From: Ramicandelaber brevisporus
Lineage: Eukaryota; Kickxellomycota; Ramicandelaberales; Ramicandelaberaceae
Direction: 5' to 3'
Assembly: GCA_025201865.1 (NCBI GenBank)
Contig: MU602676.1
Location: forward strand, 1 to 34,951
Length of the DNA: 34,951 bases
Below are positions 10,159 through 22,000 of this stretch, piece by piece. Below the pieces are notes generated by a model. It did no database searches, was not told where the DNA came from, and saw nothing but the letters and a program-made list of their open reading frames with translations. Position 1 is the stretch's first letter. The number at the start of each line of letters is the position of its first letter. The translations under genes were made by a program, and so were the position numbers.

Positions 10159-13100
10159 ATGTCGACACCCACCGTGCCCGCCCAGTTCAGCTGGAACGCC
10201 TTCTTTGAGAAGGTACGTTATCGCTAGCTCCATCTGTTGCAAATCGCGCGTCCAAACATCAGCAACCGCGTTTGCTTCTAGCAAGCTTGTTTCTCTTTCT
10301 TTTCGCTTCCATTTTTCAGCCTGCTTACATGCTTACATGCCTGCCTGCCTGCCTACGTGCTTACGCGTCCTGTGCATTCATTCCATACAAACATTGTACT
10401 GACATTTGCCCTTCCCAATGCTTCTAACCATTCTTGATTTGGAATGAACAGGTCGACAACCCAGACAGCGACTACAGATACATGGCTCTCAAGGACTTGA
10501 TTCTGGCCATGCGCAAGTCTGATTTCACTATTCCACAAACCGAGGATGCCAGACTTCGCGCTGCCTTCCTCAAGCTCGTCAAGGACAAGAACTCGGAGGT
10601 GCAGACTCAGGCCAGCCGCTGTCTCGGATTCTCTGTGCACAAAATCTCCGAGACTGGCATCCTTGACTTTGCCGACAATCTCTTCCACATTGTTGCCAAC
10701 CCGCACGAAACCAACCGCGACAGTGCTGCCGTTGCTCTCAAGAAGGTTGTCGAGAGCTTCCCAGCCAACAGCGCCACCTCTCGCAAGCTCTCCGACAAAC
10801 TGGTCCCAAAGCTCACTGCCTTGCTTTTGGAAGCTGAGGGTGCCAAGGCTGCCCAGGAAGTGCAGGTTGATGTTTTGGACATTTTGACCGAGGTGTTGAT
10901 GCGCAACTCGGCGGATTTGGCCCGTCATCCAGAAAAGCAGACTCCCATTGTGTCCTGCCTGCGACGTGTTCAGACCTACAATCGCCAGGTCGTTCGCAAG
11001 CGTGCCACACTGTCTCTGGCCACCCTCTTCCCGCACATGCCAAATGAACTCGCAGAGTCTGTTGTCACCGGTGCCATTGACTTGTTTGCTGCTCGCCAGC
11101 CGATTGATGCTCAGCGCACAGGCATCCTCACACTGACTGCACTGTTCCAGCAGAATGCCGAGCGTCTTAGCACAAAGCTCAGCAACATCATTCCCTCTAT
11201 CCTCTCCCGCATTTCTGACACCGAGGACGATGAACTCCGTGAGCTCTGTCTGCAAGCCCTCGAGGCCATTGTGGTGAAGGTCAATGCCACCACGCTAGGT
11301 GCGTTCCTGGATGAAATTCTGGCCAAGGCTCTCGAGTTCCTCAAGTACGATCCAAACATGGCGGCCATGACTGACGACGAGTCTGATGGCGATGACAACG
11401 GCATGGATATCGACGGCGACGATGATGGTGACGACGATGGTGATATGATGAGCGACGACGGCCAGTCTGATGAGTTTGGCGACGACGACGAATATGGCGG
11501 CTTCACTGATGACGAGGACGTTTCCTGGAAGGTGCGTCGCCACTCCTGCCGTGTCATTTCAGCCTGTGTCGACACTCGTCCCGGCCGCATTGGCGACGTT
11601 TACCGCAAGGTTACTCCAACCCTGTTTGGCTGCATCCGCGATCGCGAAGAGTCTGTTCGCATTGAGGTTATCCAGGCTGTCACTCGTCTTTTGACTCAAA
11701 CCGAGGGCTGCGCTCAGATTGCTCCCGAGGGTCTGCAGCTGCTGCGGCAGCAGATTCCACGTTTGGTTCGCATCCTGGGTTCTCAGATGGGTCCATCTGC
11801 CACTGCCGGCGTCCGACAGTATGGCTTTGCTCTGTTGTGTGAACTCATGCATGTTGCACCACAAACTCTGACCCCAGAGTTGGTCACCACCTGCTCCGCT
11901 GTGGTTGCCCACGGTCTGAGCTTCGGCACTCAGCATGGAAAGGGTAGCAGCCACGCCGCCGCAGCCAATGCCAACCTGAAGCTATCTGCCTTGGCCTTTG
12001 CCCGCCGCCTGTTCACCTATCAGCTCCCAACTGCATTCACCCCAGCTACTCTCAACAAGCTTGTTGTGGCCATTACCCAGAGTACCTCTGACCGCTTCTT
12101 CAAGGTAACCGTTGGTGTCCTCAAGTCCTTTGCTGCCGCCATTCCAGTCATTCGTCCTCTTGATGCTAGCACTGATTTACCAGCCCCCGGAGCTGCTGAC
12201 AGCCAGCACAATCTCCTGCTTAAGGTGCTTGCCGGTGTGTCTGATATGCTCTCTGCCTCTGACACTGATGTCGAAGTCAAGAATGCAGCTCTCGCTGTCA
12301 TCTCGCGCTACATTCAGCACGCCGGCGATGTGTTTGTCAACGAGCAGTCTCTCCAGACCGTTATTGAGATGGTTCAGTCTCGCGTTGACAATGAGCTGAC
12401 TCGTGCTCGCGCTATTGATGCACTCAAGGCCCTGGCTACCAGCAAGACTTTTGCTCAGCAGCCAGCCTTCCTTAACATCCTGGCTGCTCGCATTCCAGCC
12501 ATTGTGCAGCTGTGCGTTGGCCAACTTCAGCGGAAGGATCGCGCCGTTCGCATTGCCTCCATCGAGACCATCGTAGCCTACATTGATTTCGCAAAGGTTC
12601 ATGGCCAGCCGCAAGTTCTCGGCTCTGGCCAGGACCTTACTCAGAATCTGGTTCCCGCTTTGCAGAGATTGCTGACAGTCGATGATTTGGCTATTCTGGC
12701 TCGCTCTTTGGATGCCTTGGCCTTACTTGTCAATCCAGCCTTTGCCAACACCGGTGTTCGTGTTGGTCTGCAGAGAGTTGTTGATAACACTCTTATCAAG
12801 CTGGCCCTTTCTCCACTTTTGACCAACACTGCTGCCATGAACTCGCTCGCTCAGTTCTGGATCGCTCTCGTTGCCTCCAACCCACCGAGCGCTGCCACCC
12901 TCGCTGGCCAGATTCGCAAGTCTGTGCTTGAAACCTACGCTGGTTCCGCCAAGTCCGAGACCATTCCAGCCCAGGCTCGTTCTGCCTTCGCCGCCGCTGG
13001 TCAGAGCATTGCAAACATCTATGTTGGTGCTGGAGCCTCCAACCGCGACACTCTTGATGCTGCCACTAAAGCCCTTCTGCAGAGCGTCCAGGCCCAGGCA

Positions 13101-14606
13101 AGCAAGCTCACGTCCGTTATGACCACCTATCTGGATCTACACACTATTGGCGAAATTGCTCGTGCCACTCCAATTGCCCAGAGCCAGCAGCCAACAGCCA
13201 TCGTCCTGGCTTTGTTTGAGTCTCAGAGCGAGGATATCCGCAGCGCCGCCGCCTTTGTATTCGGCACCATTGCCTCCAGCGACCTGAACGCCTATCTGCC
13301 GTCTGTCCTCAGCGACATTCGCACAATGCCAACCCGTCGCTTCCTGCTGCTCCACTCCCTCAAGGAGATTCTTGCCCGCTTTGTCACTACCGAGCAAGGA
13401 GCTCAATTAGGCACCGTTGCCAGCAACATTTGGAGCGTCCTGTTTGAGTACATTCAGAATGGCGATGAGAATGTCCGCCATGTGATTGGCGAATGCCTTG
13501 GCCGTCTTGTGCACGCTGACCCAGAGCGCCTGCTTGGTGAGCTGCTTGGCCGCGCTGCTGATCCACAGCCACATATCCGTGGTGTTGTTGTTGTGGCAAT
13601 CCGCTCTGCCCTCACTGCTGTTGCCTCGAACAGCACTGCCGGCAAGCTGTTTGAGAGCCTGCTTCGTCCACGCATCGCAGCTCTGCTTGTCTTGATTGAG
13701 GACCAGGACTTGCGTGTCCGCCACAGCGCTCTGCTGGCTCTCAATGGCATTGCCAGCAACCAGCCATACTTGCTTGAAGGTGTCACCAGCACGCTGCTGC
13801 CAACTCTGTACCGCCTCGCCAAGGTCAATCCACAGTATGTCCGTGTTGTCGAGATGGGTCCATTTAAGGTTAACATTGACGATGCTATCGAGGCTCGCCA
13901 GGCTGCGTACCACACCATCTACACTCTCATTGATACCATGCCGCAGTACATTGAGCCAACCCTGCTTGTCACGAGCGTTGTTGAGGGCATCACCGATGTG
14001 CAGAAGGATGCTGTGCTGGCCGTCCACCAGATTCTGACCAAGCTCGCCCGCATCGTTCCAACACTGGTTTTGGCCCGCGCCGACGCCATTGTTGCAGCTG
14101 CCCGTGTCGAGATGGATGCCCGTCCAAAGGAGACTGCCATGAAGCAGGAGTTTGAGAAGTACCAGTCTATTGTTGAGTCTAGCCTGCGCCTTGTTGCGAT
14201 GCTGTACCTGGCCTGCAACATGTCAAGCGGTAGCCCGTCGTCCTCCACTGCCGCTGCTCCAACATCCGCCGCTACTTCTCCGGCTCAGCCAGCTGTCGGT
14301 GGTAGTCACCAACAACAACTGCAGCAGCAGCAACAGGCATTAAGTGTTCCACAGGATTCCAACATTCAGTTCCCAGATGCACTGATTGCATTCCTGCAGT
14401 ATATTCGTGGTGCTCAGCAGTTTAGCAGAATTTACACCGAACAGCTCAAAGACCTTCAGCAAGAAGAGACTCACTCCACTATTGGCAGAGGCAGCCTTGG
14501 TGCATATGTATCCGGAGGTGGATCTGAGTTTGGACCAAGTCCAGTGATGCTTCGTCGTGCCAACACCACCGATCGCATCCAGGAAGCTGCTGGCACTCGT
14601 TTCTAA
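10159..14606 (+). CDS. CAND1: CAND1 (TIP120) cullin exchange factor; two exons 10159-10212 and 10452-14606
   Basis: CAND1 binds cullin-RBX1 lacking NEDD8 and exchanges F-box and other substrate receptors of cullin-RING ubiquitin ligases. The spliced protein is 1,402 residues. Exon 1 encodes 18 residues ending AFFEK, and exon 2 continues VDNPDSDYRYMALKDL, which aligns with the N-terminal HEAT repeat of human CAND1. HEAT-like repeats fill the protein. An acidic loop (about residues 325-375) is followed by DVSWKVRR, as in the human protein. The C-terminal TIP120 domain has the conserved EMGPFK (about 1150) and MKQEFEK motifs. The protein is longer than human CAND1 (1,230), partly because a Ser/Gln-rich insert (about 1276-1321) splits the extreme C-terminus, and partly from an extra tail of about 50 residues. 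The ATG at 10434 lies inside the intron and is not the start. Confidence 0.95.
10213..10451 (+). other. Spliceosomal intron of CAND1
   Basis: The intron starts GTACGT and ends ACAG. A TTCTAAC branch-point-like motif at about 10422-10428 lies 23 bases from the acceptor. Removing 239 bases joins two homologous segments in phase 0. It contains a TTACATGC/CCTGCCTG-rich patch (about 10322-10366). Confidence 0.9.
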
Positions 14607-14953
14607 ATTGGTACTTATTATTAACTATTCAGTTCTTTCTTTCCTTTAACCATCATTATACCAGTCTGCTGCCTGTAGATGGCATTATGTGATCTGCCAA
14701 ATCTGCCAAATGCGTTACACTGCATTGTATGCGCGTCGTTCATTGTCTGCGAAATCACATGCCTGTTCTGTGTGGTACATTTTCACATTATTTTTCTTTT
14801 TATTCTTCCTATACTGCGAACTGACTCACTCATCTACTCGGCGACCCAGCGTTAGCGTCATCAGCAACTAGTGAAGTTCAGAACGAACGAACGAACGAAC
14901 GAACGAACGAATCAGTAGCTCTTTTTGGTTTTTGGGTTTTGTCTCCTCCATAG
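14607..14953 (+). other. Intergenic region between CAND1 and the hydrolase-like gene
   Basis: This A/T-rich 347-bp stretch contains the CAND1 3' end and the next promoter. It holds a GAAC microsatellite just before the downstream start. No gene is visible. Confidence 0.6.
14881..14911. repeat. GAAC tetranucleotide microsatellite
   Basis: About 7.5 perfect GAAC copies lie 43 bases upstream of the hydrolase-like ATG, presumably in its 5' UTR or promoter. Confidence 0.95.
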
Positions 14954-17449
14954 ATGCGCTCCATCGCTTCTCATCTACCGTCGCTGCCTCGGCTGTTGGT
15001 GGTTGCCATTGCGGTGTTCACGTTCTTTCCGGTTGTTCTTTCGCTGGTTGTGTTCGCATACGCTCTTGTATGGGTCATCTACTGGCACTCTGGCTATGTC
15101 CCACCGGGCAGCTGGCGTATATTAATCCTGCCCATTAACCCATTCAAAGTGTGGGCGGTGCTGAGTGCAGTGGCAGAATCCGTTCGTGACTATACTGCGC
15201 GTCCAACTCCACTATGTGTTGTTTCATGGGTCAGCGAGAAGCTGGTGGCTAGACGTGCTCCGCAGAATGCGGCAATTAGAGGAGTGCAGTTTTGTACTCA
15301 TCATGATCATCGTGTACTGGATGTGTATCTGCCTAACGAAGTTGCATCGAGACTGATTCTAGGTCCAACCGCTACTACTACTACTGCTACTTCTACTACT
15401 TCTACTACTTCAGCAACAGCAACATTGGTAGCAGCAATAAATGACAAGGATGGTGAATCAAGTGCACTCGAGTCTGCGATGAATGTCGATTCTGATAGTT
15501 TGGTAATCAATGGAGTTACAACCAGAGCTCGCTTATTGCCAGCACGTCGCGCGTCTCCACCCACGATTCCTCACTCGGTTCCAGGGACAAGTAATAGCCT
15601 GCGTCCCATTATAGTGTTCATTTGTGGAAGTGCATGGAGCTCGCCTGAACCTCGCACTACTCATGCTCCAATGGCCCATACGCTTCGCTCGCAGGGTCAC
15701 ATTGTAGTGGTTCCCACAATTCGTAGACGCGCAGGCCCATTGGCAGTATGCGACATGGTTCTTGACATTCATGCATGTCTGAGATGGCTCGGATACAATG
15801 CTCATCGCATTGGAGGCGATGCAGATAATGTGTTTTTGATGGGATATGGTGCTGGTGCTCATTTGTGTTTGATGACTTCTGCTCTCACAGCAACCGCTAA
15901 CATCGCTGTGCGTTTGGGCACATTTGCATCATCCACATCCGCACCCGCATCCGCATCCGCGTCCACAACTGCAGATTCACAATTGCCTACAGTAGCCGAT
16001 GATTCAAGTGCAAAATCACATGGATTTCCACAGCTGGAGCTGCCTAGAGTGCCCTCGCCCCCTCCGCGTCATGCCAGTCATACATTATTTACAGCTGTCA
16101 CTTCTGAGTTGCGTGATTTGCAGCGCATTTATCAAGAACAGCTGAGATCGAGAAGTGGAATGGGCCCACGTGGCAGAACTCGTTGGCATCGGGGAAGATC
16201 AAATGGCAGCAGCACCACAAACACTATTAATGCATCTGACTCAGGTGTGTCTTCATCCACCGCCGCAACCGCAACTGCAACTGCAACTGCAACTACCGCC
16301 AACGGTGCTCAAGCATCAAACTCTACAGGCGTAGCAGCAGGCACTACATCAGCATCCACATCCACATCTACGTTAAATCAGCGCCGTCGCTCTTCATTGA
16401 CCCGAAATGTCAAACAAGAAAATGACAGCAGCTCAAGTGAATATGATTCAGATGAGGCACTCGACGACTGTGATCGCAGCCCAGATCAACAGTGTGTGTC
16501 CAGCCCAGTTGATGCCCGGAATACGATGGCTCAACTACAGCAGCAGGTGGCACAATCCGGTCCATTTGCACTGCGCCGTAGACGGTCTAGTTCAGGCAGC
16601 CTGAGCGGCGAGAGTACTCGCTCAGCTCGCAGTACAACATCTTCAGCACGCACTGGCCGTAGTGTAAGTAGCAGTCGCAGCAGTCGTGCCAAGAGCGAAT
16701 CGACGCCATCTGGTAAACGCATTGAGCGCAAAATCGCACAGGTTATTGAGCGCATCACGGCAGATATAATTGATGCTCGTCAGCTTCGTGCCAATACCTC
16801 CTCTGATACACCTTCTAACATTGGACAGATTGGTAAAGTTGGATGTCTGCCTGTTCGTGGTATGATCATGTTTAGTGGAGTATATGATGTATTGGATCAG
16901 ATTGAGCACGACAGAGTGCGTGGCATCAGCGACATTTCTCCGTGCACACAGGCATTTGGGCCAACACCAGCCTCATTGTGGTTGTCTCCATCTCATGTTC
17001 TGCTGGCATTGCACCGTTCTGCTCGTCGTCTGCTGCACGCTAAGCATGTATCTGGCCCATCCGATATTGCCACTGTACAGACTTCAGATTCGACACTGCA
17101 GCCGCCGCCAATTATCACAGGCTCCTCAATATCACAGACATCTTCGCTTCCTGGCATATCGCCATCTCCATCCGGCTCATCCGGCTCTGGAGCCGCACCT
17201 TCCTCGCCGCTGTCGGGTGCATTCCCATCTCGTGTCCTTCTGTTACATGCAAGGATGTCTGCAACCCATCCACTGCGTGCTTCTGAAAAATTGTTTGAGC
17301 TGTTGGCAGATCGATTGAGATTGACAGATATTGACTTGAAAGTATTCTTGTCGCTGCGTCGTATAGATCCAGTTGTTGGAATGCTAACCAGCAAGACTCC
17401 AGTTGGAGCAGCAATTATCGAGGACGTGCGGACAGCCATCTATTCCTAA
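14954..17449 (+). CDS. Membrane-anchored alpha/beta-hydrolase related to isoprenylcysteine methylesterase, probably catalytically dead
   Basis: The protein has 831 residues. An N-terminal hydrophobic stretch (about 11-44, one long or two short membrane helices) should anchor it. The fold resembles the isoprenylcysteine methylesterase/BD-FAE group: an oxyanion-type strand FICGSAW (222-228, normally HGGAW), GGDADNVFLMG (287-297), and a later SGVYDV plus a conserved downstream His/Arg-Gly and Ser-Pro pattern. The nucleophile elbow is GYGAGAH (297-303), where family members have G-x-S-A-G-A-H, so the catalytic Ser is Gly299 (codon GGT at 15848). The usual Asp-bearing LLHG-x-x-D segment is LLHARMSATH. 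The region expected to carry the His reads RRIDPVVG. Two disordered inserts are present: a Thr-rich one (about 140-200) and a very long Ser/Arg-rich one (about 315-620). It may be a pseudoenzyme with a scaffolding role. Membership is fairly sure; inactivity is inferred. Confidence 0.75.
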   Translation: MRSIASHLPSLPRLLVVAIAVFTFFPVVLSLVVFAYALVWVIYWHSGYVPPGSWRILILPINPFKVWAVLSAVAESVRDYTARPTPLCVVSWVSEKLVARRAPQNAAIRGVQFCTHHDHRVLDVYLPNEVASRLILGPTATTTTATSTTSTTSATATLVAAINDKDGESSALESAMNVDSDSLVINGVTTRARLLPARRASPPTIPHSVPGTSNSLRPIIVFICGSAWSSPEPRTTHAPMAHTLRSQGHIVVVPTIRRRAGPLAVCDMVLDIHACLRWLGYNAHRIGGDADNVFLMGYGAGAHLCLMTSALTATANIAVRLGTFASSTSAPASASASTTADSQLPTVADDSSAKSHGFPQLELPRVPSPPPRHASHTLFTAVTSELRDLQRIYQEQLRSRSGMGPRGRTRWHRGRSNGSSTTNTINASDSGVSSSTAATATATATATTANGAQASNSTGVAAGTTSASTSTSTLNQRRRSSLTRNVKQENDSSSSEYDSDEALDDCDRSPDQQCVSSPVDARNTMAQLQQQVAQSGPFALRRRRSSSGSLSGESTRSARSTTSSARTGRSVSSSRSSRAKSESTPSGKRIERKIAQVIERITADIIDARQLRANTSSDTPSNIGQIGKVGCLPVRGMIMFSGVYDVLDQIEHDRVRGISDISPCTQAFGPTPASLWLSPSHVLLALHRSARRLLHAKHVSGPSDIATVQTSDSTLQPPPIITGSSISQTSSLPGISPSPSGSSGSGAAPSSPLSGAFPSRVLLLHARMSATHPLRASEKLFELLADRLRLTDIDLKVFLSLRRIDPVVGMLTSKTPVGAAIIEDVRTAIYS

Positions 17450-17577
17450 CTTTTCTTCTTCTACTATTTTACTCTTTGATTTCTACTTTATCATCTATCT
17501 AAATAATCTGCTACAATTGAACACTTTTTAAAAAAAAAAACATTTTACGGTTTGATATAAACCAATCTGTAGAGTTA

Positions 17578-17601
17578 TCAACGCGAAGCGCTGAGCGTTG
17601 A
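17578..17601. other. Short inverted repeat (7-bp stem, 10-base loop)
   Basis: TCAACGC and GCGTTGA flank GAAGCGCTGA. It lies about 130 bases downstream of the hydrolase-like stop codon. The role is unknown; it could be a chance hairpin or part of the 3' UTR. Confidence 0.5.
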
Positions 17602-17748
17602 CTATCCTAATAGGTGATAATTGAAAGGTTAATTGAAAGGGCCGTTTGCAAGGTTGTGGTGATCAAGCACAAGCAGCAAACGTAATGGGGAATAAAACAA
17701 ATAATAAGAATCAAAAATAATAGGTGCGCTAGAGAAGCAAGAATTGCA

Positions 17749-17856
17749 ATGAATGTTGGTTCAACTCACAATGAGAATGACCGCCTCACCGGCGGAGATT
17801 CACTACAAATCTGTGATATGGGCAAATCCGCCTGGGTCCGGAAAAGTTTGGCAGGA
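17749..17856 (+). other. Candidate short coding exon upstream of the kinase
   Basis: An ATG opens 36 codons of non-repetitive sequence (including CDMGKSAWVRKSLAG) ending exactly in phase 0 at a good donor, GTGAGT (17857). Splicing to the CAG acceptor at 18009 would give a peptide of about 73 residues ending at TAG near 18118-18120. Splicing to the acceptor just before 19074 would add 36 residues to the kinase N-terminus in frame. I recognise no homology. It could be an upstream ORF, an exon or chance. Confidence 0.25.
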
Positions 17857-19073
17857 GTGAGTAAACCGCAAATTAAATCAAACCTTGTTGAAATGATTTT
17901 TATCCATTCTCCTTCTCACCCCTCCTCTTTGTTCTCTCCTGTTCAATAACATTACTCATTAATCAATCTCATCAACTATATTAACTCACTTCGTTTACCT
18001 CCTTCGCAGCAACATCTATCCACATTCTATATCAGTCGTGAATCTACGCTGCGTCCCTCGTTCGCTGTTCGCTGTTCGCTGTTCTCTCCCTCTCCGACAA
18101 CCACCACAAAAACACACTAGCTACAGACACGCACTCTTCTCATCAAGACTTTCTTCAAGTACCGGCGCTGTTCCCTCGTTGTCCCCAGGTGCTGGCGTGT
18201 GCTGGCGTGGTGTTCGGTCCCCGTGGTGGCTGTCCCTCTGCCGCCAGGTTGGTGTGGCTGGCATCCGGGTTTTCCCAGCGGCATGTTCCATCTGTTCCCC
18301 TCCCTCTTGGTTCGTCCCTCTTCCGTTGGCTTTCTCCCCCACCTCTCGCTTGCTGTCGTTGGTCGTTGGTTGTCATCAAGTGAAGGTAGTTGCGTTGGCT
18401 GTCAGCACTTGTTCCCCCGTTGCTGTCGCCATGCTATGTTTTTTTTTCTTGGTTCGGTTTGGCTATCGTTCGGTTCGGCTCGGTCTTAATCCTATATCAT
18501 ATCTGCTTAGATATGAGACGGGTTGTAAAGGATGTGGGAAAGTATGCAGCGGTTTGGCGTCATCCCTATATGTCCCTTTGGCGAGCTCTATCCTAGCACG
18601 TCTTGTCCTGGGTTCCAGGCAGTGATTTTAAACTTTCACTGTCTCCAGGCGGATGAGCACATAAATGGACATTTGAATCTCCTATTAAACATATGGGATG
18701 AATATCTCAACAGCCCCTTCTGTCAATCAATGTGATGAAGGAGATGGCATGGAGTGTGTAAATTATAACCAAAATGATCTCTCTGTTGATGTCGATGTTG
18801 ATACTTTTGTGACCGTGTTGGGGGGAAAGCCAAAAAAGCAAAAAGCAAGAAAAAAACAAAAAGCAAGCTGTTGAACCTGCACAACGAAGCTTCCTTTTGA
18901 TTCCTTTTCCCCCTTGTCCTAATTGCTGCTCCGAGCACCCTTTGTCGCCGCCGCCGCCGCCATCGCCGCTCTCTTTTGCTCCATAGTGTGTGTGTGTTCC
19001 TAGTCCATCAGTGTCTTTCTCAACTGGTATCATTCGTTCGTTCAGCGTCTCTTTCAGCTCCTCTTTCCTTCAG

Positions 19074-22000
19074 ATGAACAACAGCAACAACAACAGCGGC
19101 AGCAACAGCAACAGCAACCAAGCAAAGCGATCAGACGTCTTGACACCTTCTGCAGCAGTGCCTGGCAGTACCCGTTCGGTGATGACGGGCAGCAGCAATA
19201 ATAACAGCAGTAGCAGTAGTGGTGGTACACCAGCAGCTAGATCTACTGGTATCAGCTCGTCATCTCCAGGCACACCTCTCAACTTGCGGCAGACGACAGC
19301 AAGTCCACGTCCACACAGCGGATCTCCATCAATCCAAACTATGGCAGCATCTGGGTCAGATACTGCTTCTCCTAAGCAACAACAGCAACAGCAACAGCAG
19401 ACTTCTACTTCTTCGTCGACATCGTTTGTAGCCAAGTTGAGGCGATACAGTCTGTCGATGTTTGGGTCGGCGGGTTCATCGCCGTCTGGCTCGTCGTCTT
19501 CTTCGCCTGGAAGTAGCAGTCGTCGCGAGAGCAATGTGTCTTCTTCGTCTCCTCGTCAACCGGTAGCAGTACAGACAATGCGAGCAGCACGTACCTCGTC
19601 CAACAACACAATGAATACCACCAGTACAGCGACATCTGCAGGCTCCCTGCGGTCACCAATACTTACGACGGCATCGGCGCGAGGATCACTTGACATTGTA
19701 CGACGCAGAGGCTCGGATGCAGTCACCTCGCCTCGGTCATCAATCGTGTTGCCTTCAACCGTAGTGGTTGCACCGGCTCTCTCGCTGCAGTCGGTATCTG
19801 CCGCCTCAGCATCAACACCGGTTCTTGGGCATTACTCGTCGGTGACCGATTCTCATGAGCCACCGCCATCATCATCACAACCACAGTCAACATCTGCTTA
19901 TTCAAATCCAGGAGTCGTAACCAATAACAGCAGCAATAGTAGTCAGAACAATAGTAGCCGACCTCCACTCCCAGCATCGTTAATGATACCTCCTTCCCAA
20001 ACCGTTTCCAGAGTTCCTCCCCAGCACCACCACCACCAACAGCAGCACCACCAACAGCAGCAGCACCAACAGCAGCAACAGCAACAGCAACAACAGCCAG
20101 CACCAAACACTACCACTAACATTAACACTAACAATACAGTCTCAGTGAGCACACCCAGACTTCCACTACCTCCTCGCTCAGTGGCTGTGATTGCAAACAC
20201 TGGCTCTCCTAGCGTAATTGGCCGTTCTTCAGTCATAAATTCTTCCTCTATTTCCTCTTCTTCGCGCCACGGTCACTCTCTATCATTCGTATCTTCATCA
20301 AACTTAAACAACAGGACAAATAACAACAGCAGCAGCAACACACAACCATTCTCCCCACTGTCTACATCACTTGAGGCGCACTACAGTATTCTTCCAGAAG
20401 ACGGCGATTTGACTACTGCCACAACAACTACGGCGGCAGCAACATCTGCATCTGCATCGTTACCAGAGCTCGACTATCGAAGACAGAGATCATCTACAAT
20501 GCAAGCTTCAGTGACATCTTCTCTGCAAGTGAGCCAGTCTCGCAGTGTGAGCAACAGCAGTAGTATTAATGCTAATAACAACACTAGCACTCGCGATATT
20601 TGTATCGGAACTGATGACTTTGAACAGTCAATGTCTTCAGATATATTCCCTACACTGAATCATCAGATCAGTAGCCAATCAATGGAGAGAGCCGATTCAA
20701 CAGAAAAGGACGCAGTTTCTGGCGGTGGTGGCAGTTCGTCACCTCGGCTGTTTGGAGGAATGTTTAGTAGATGGCGTTCGTCGGGAAAATCATCAGCAGC
20801 ATCTCGCAAAACATCTCGATCCTCATTGGCCAGCGTCTCGAGTTCACACCGTGGCGGTACAAACAATGATTCTACGACACAGTTGGTCACAGTTCCACAA
20901 TCACAATCGAGATCACACAGTGGATCCAGCACTCCTCTGCTGCAATCTACTGCTTCATCAGCATCTGCACAGCCAATGACATCAATCCAGCTGCACAATG
21001 TCTTTTCTCCACATTCGCCTCATGTGCCTCCGTTGATTACAGGGTCGGTCAGTAATACAATATCGAGACATTCTCGGCAGTCATCGACGGATACTCAGGG
21101 CTCCGGCCGGAGTGTTAGTGCAACTGCAACTGTTCGTATCATGCAGCCAATGTCTCCCTCTGTGAACAGCCCTGCAGGTGCAGTTGTAGATGACTTCTGG
21201 AAAATGAGAGAACGCCAAAGATCATACACAAGCAGTCTCGGCACAGCTACAGGCAATAGCAGCAGTGGCAACAATGTATTCGGTGGAGAGCAGATGCGAC
21301 GTGTCACTTCAGAGTCTCTCGAATTAACTTCCAGTGGAACTCCTCTCATTACAGTCACCCAGCCAACAGCCATCTCTGATATAGCGGATGCAATATCTAT
21401 GCCAGCACCATCTCAGTCACAATTCAATGTCACAGCTGTACCGACTTCATCTGTAGCTGCATCAACATCAGGCTCAGGCACAGCTACATCTGCAAGCTCA
21501 CCAGTTTCAGTGGCTCATCGTAGATTGAGTATGATGCAGTCTCGCGGTCCTCATGTCAAGCCGCGCCTTCCTATCAGCCATCATGCATCTCAGACGAGTG
21601 TTGACTTGAGCACTCCTTCCCGTGTATCTGGCAATACCCACCCATTAGTTGCATCTAGTAGCGATACTGAAAGTGAATCTAATCACCAAATATCAACAAG
21701 CTCCGACTTCCAGCTACAGCACCAGCAACAGCACCAACAGCAGCAACAACAACAATCGTCAGTATCAACCAGTAGCAGTAGTGTGCGCAGTGGTCCTCCT
21801 TCACAGATTCATTCTCGCCAGACATCAATATCCCATGCAGTGATTGGACTAGGCACGCCTGTTATGCGCACACTGTCTCCATCCAGCCCATTCCAGATGG
21901 CATCGAGTGGAGGCAGCGGCCTTGTAAGCCCAAGTGCACTGGAGTTGCTCACCAAGACTCGTTCCAGCGATCACAGCAGACGTGGAAGCTCATCAAATAA

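Larger units (their letters stand above)
17450..19073 (+). other. Long spacer / probable 5' leader of the kinase gene
   Basis: This 1.6-kb stretch has no recognised gene. It contains an A10 tract (about 17530-17540), a short hairpin (17578-17601), a possible exon at 17749-17856, G/C- and T-rich sequence with 7-bp TTCGCTG triplicates (18061-18081), and CCG repeats (about 18950-18962). It ends in a pyrimidine tract plus CAG directly before the kinase ATG, as a 3' splice site would, so a 5' UTR intron is possible. Confidence 0.5.

Noticed and set aside
10434-10451. ATG at 10434 as the CAND1 start
   Set aside because: These six codons lie inside the intron. The homologous N-terminal residues come from exon 1 at 10159-10212.
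18990-19073. In-frame extension of the kinase starting at GTG 18990
   Set aside because: It lacks an ATG, and the segment is T-rich leader ending in a CAG directly before the ATG at 19074.
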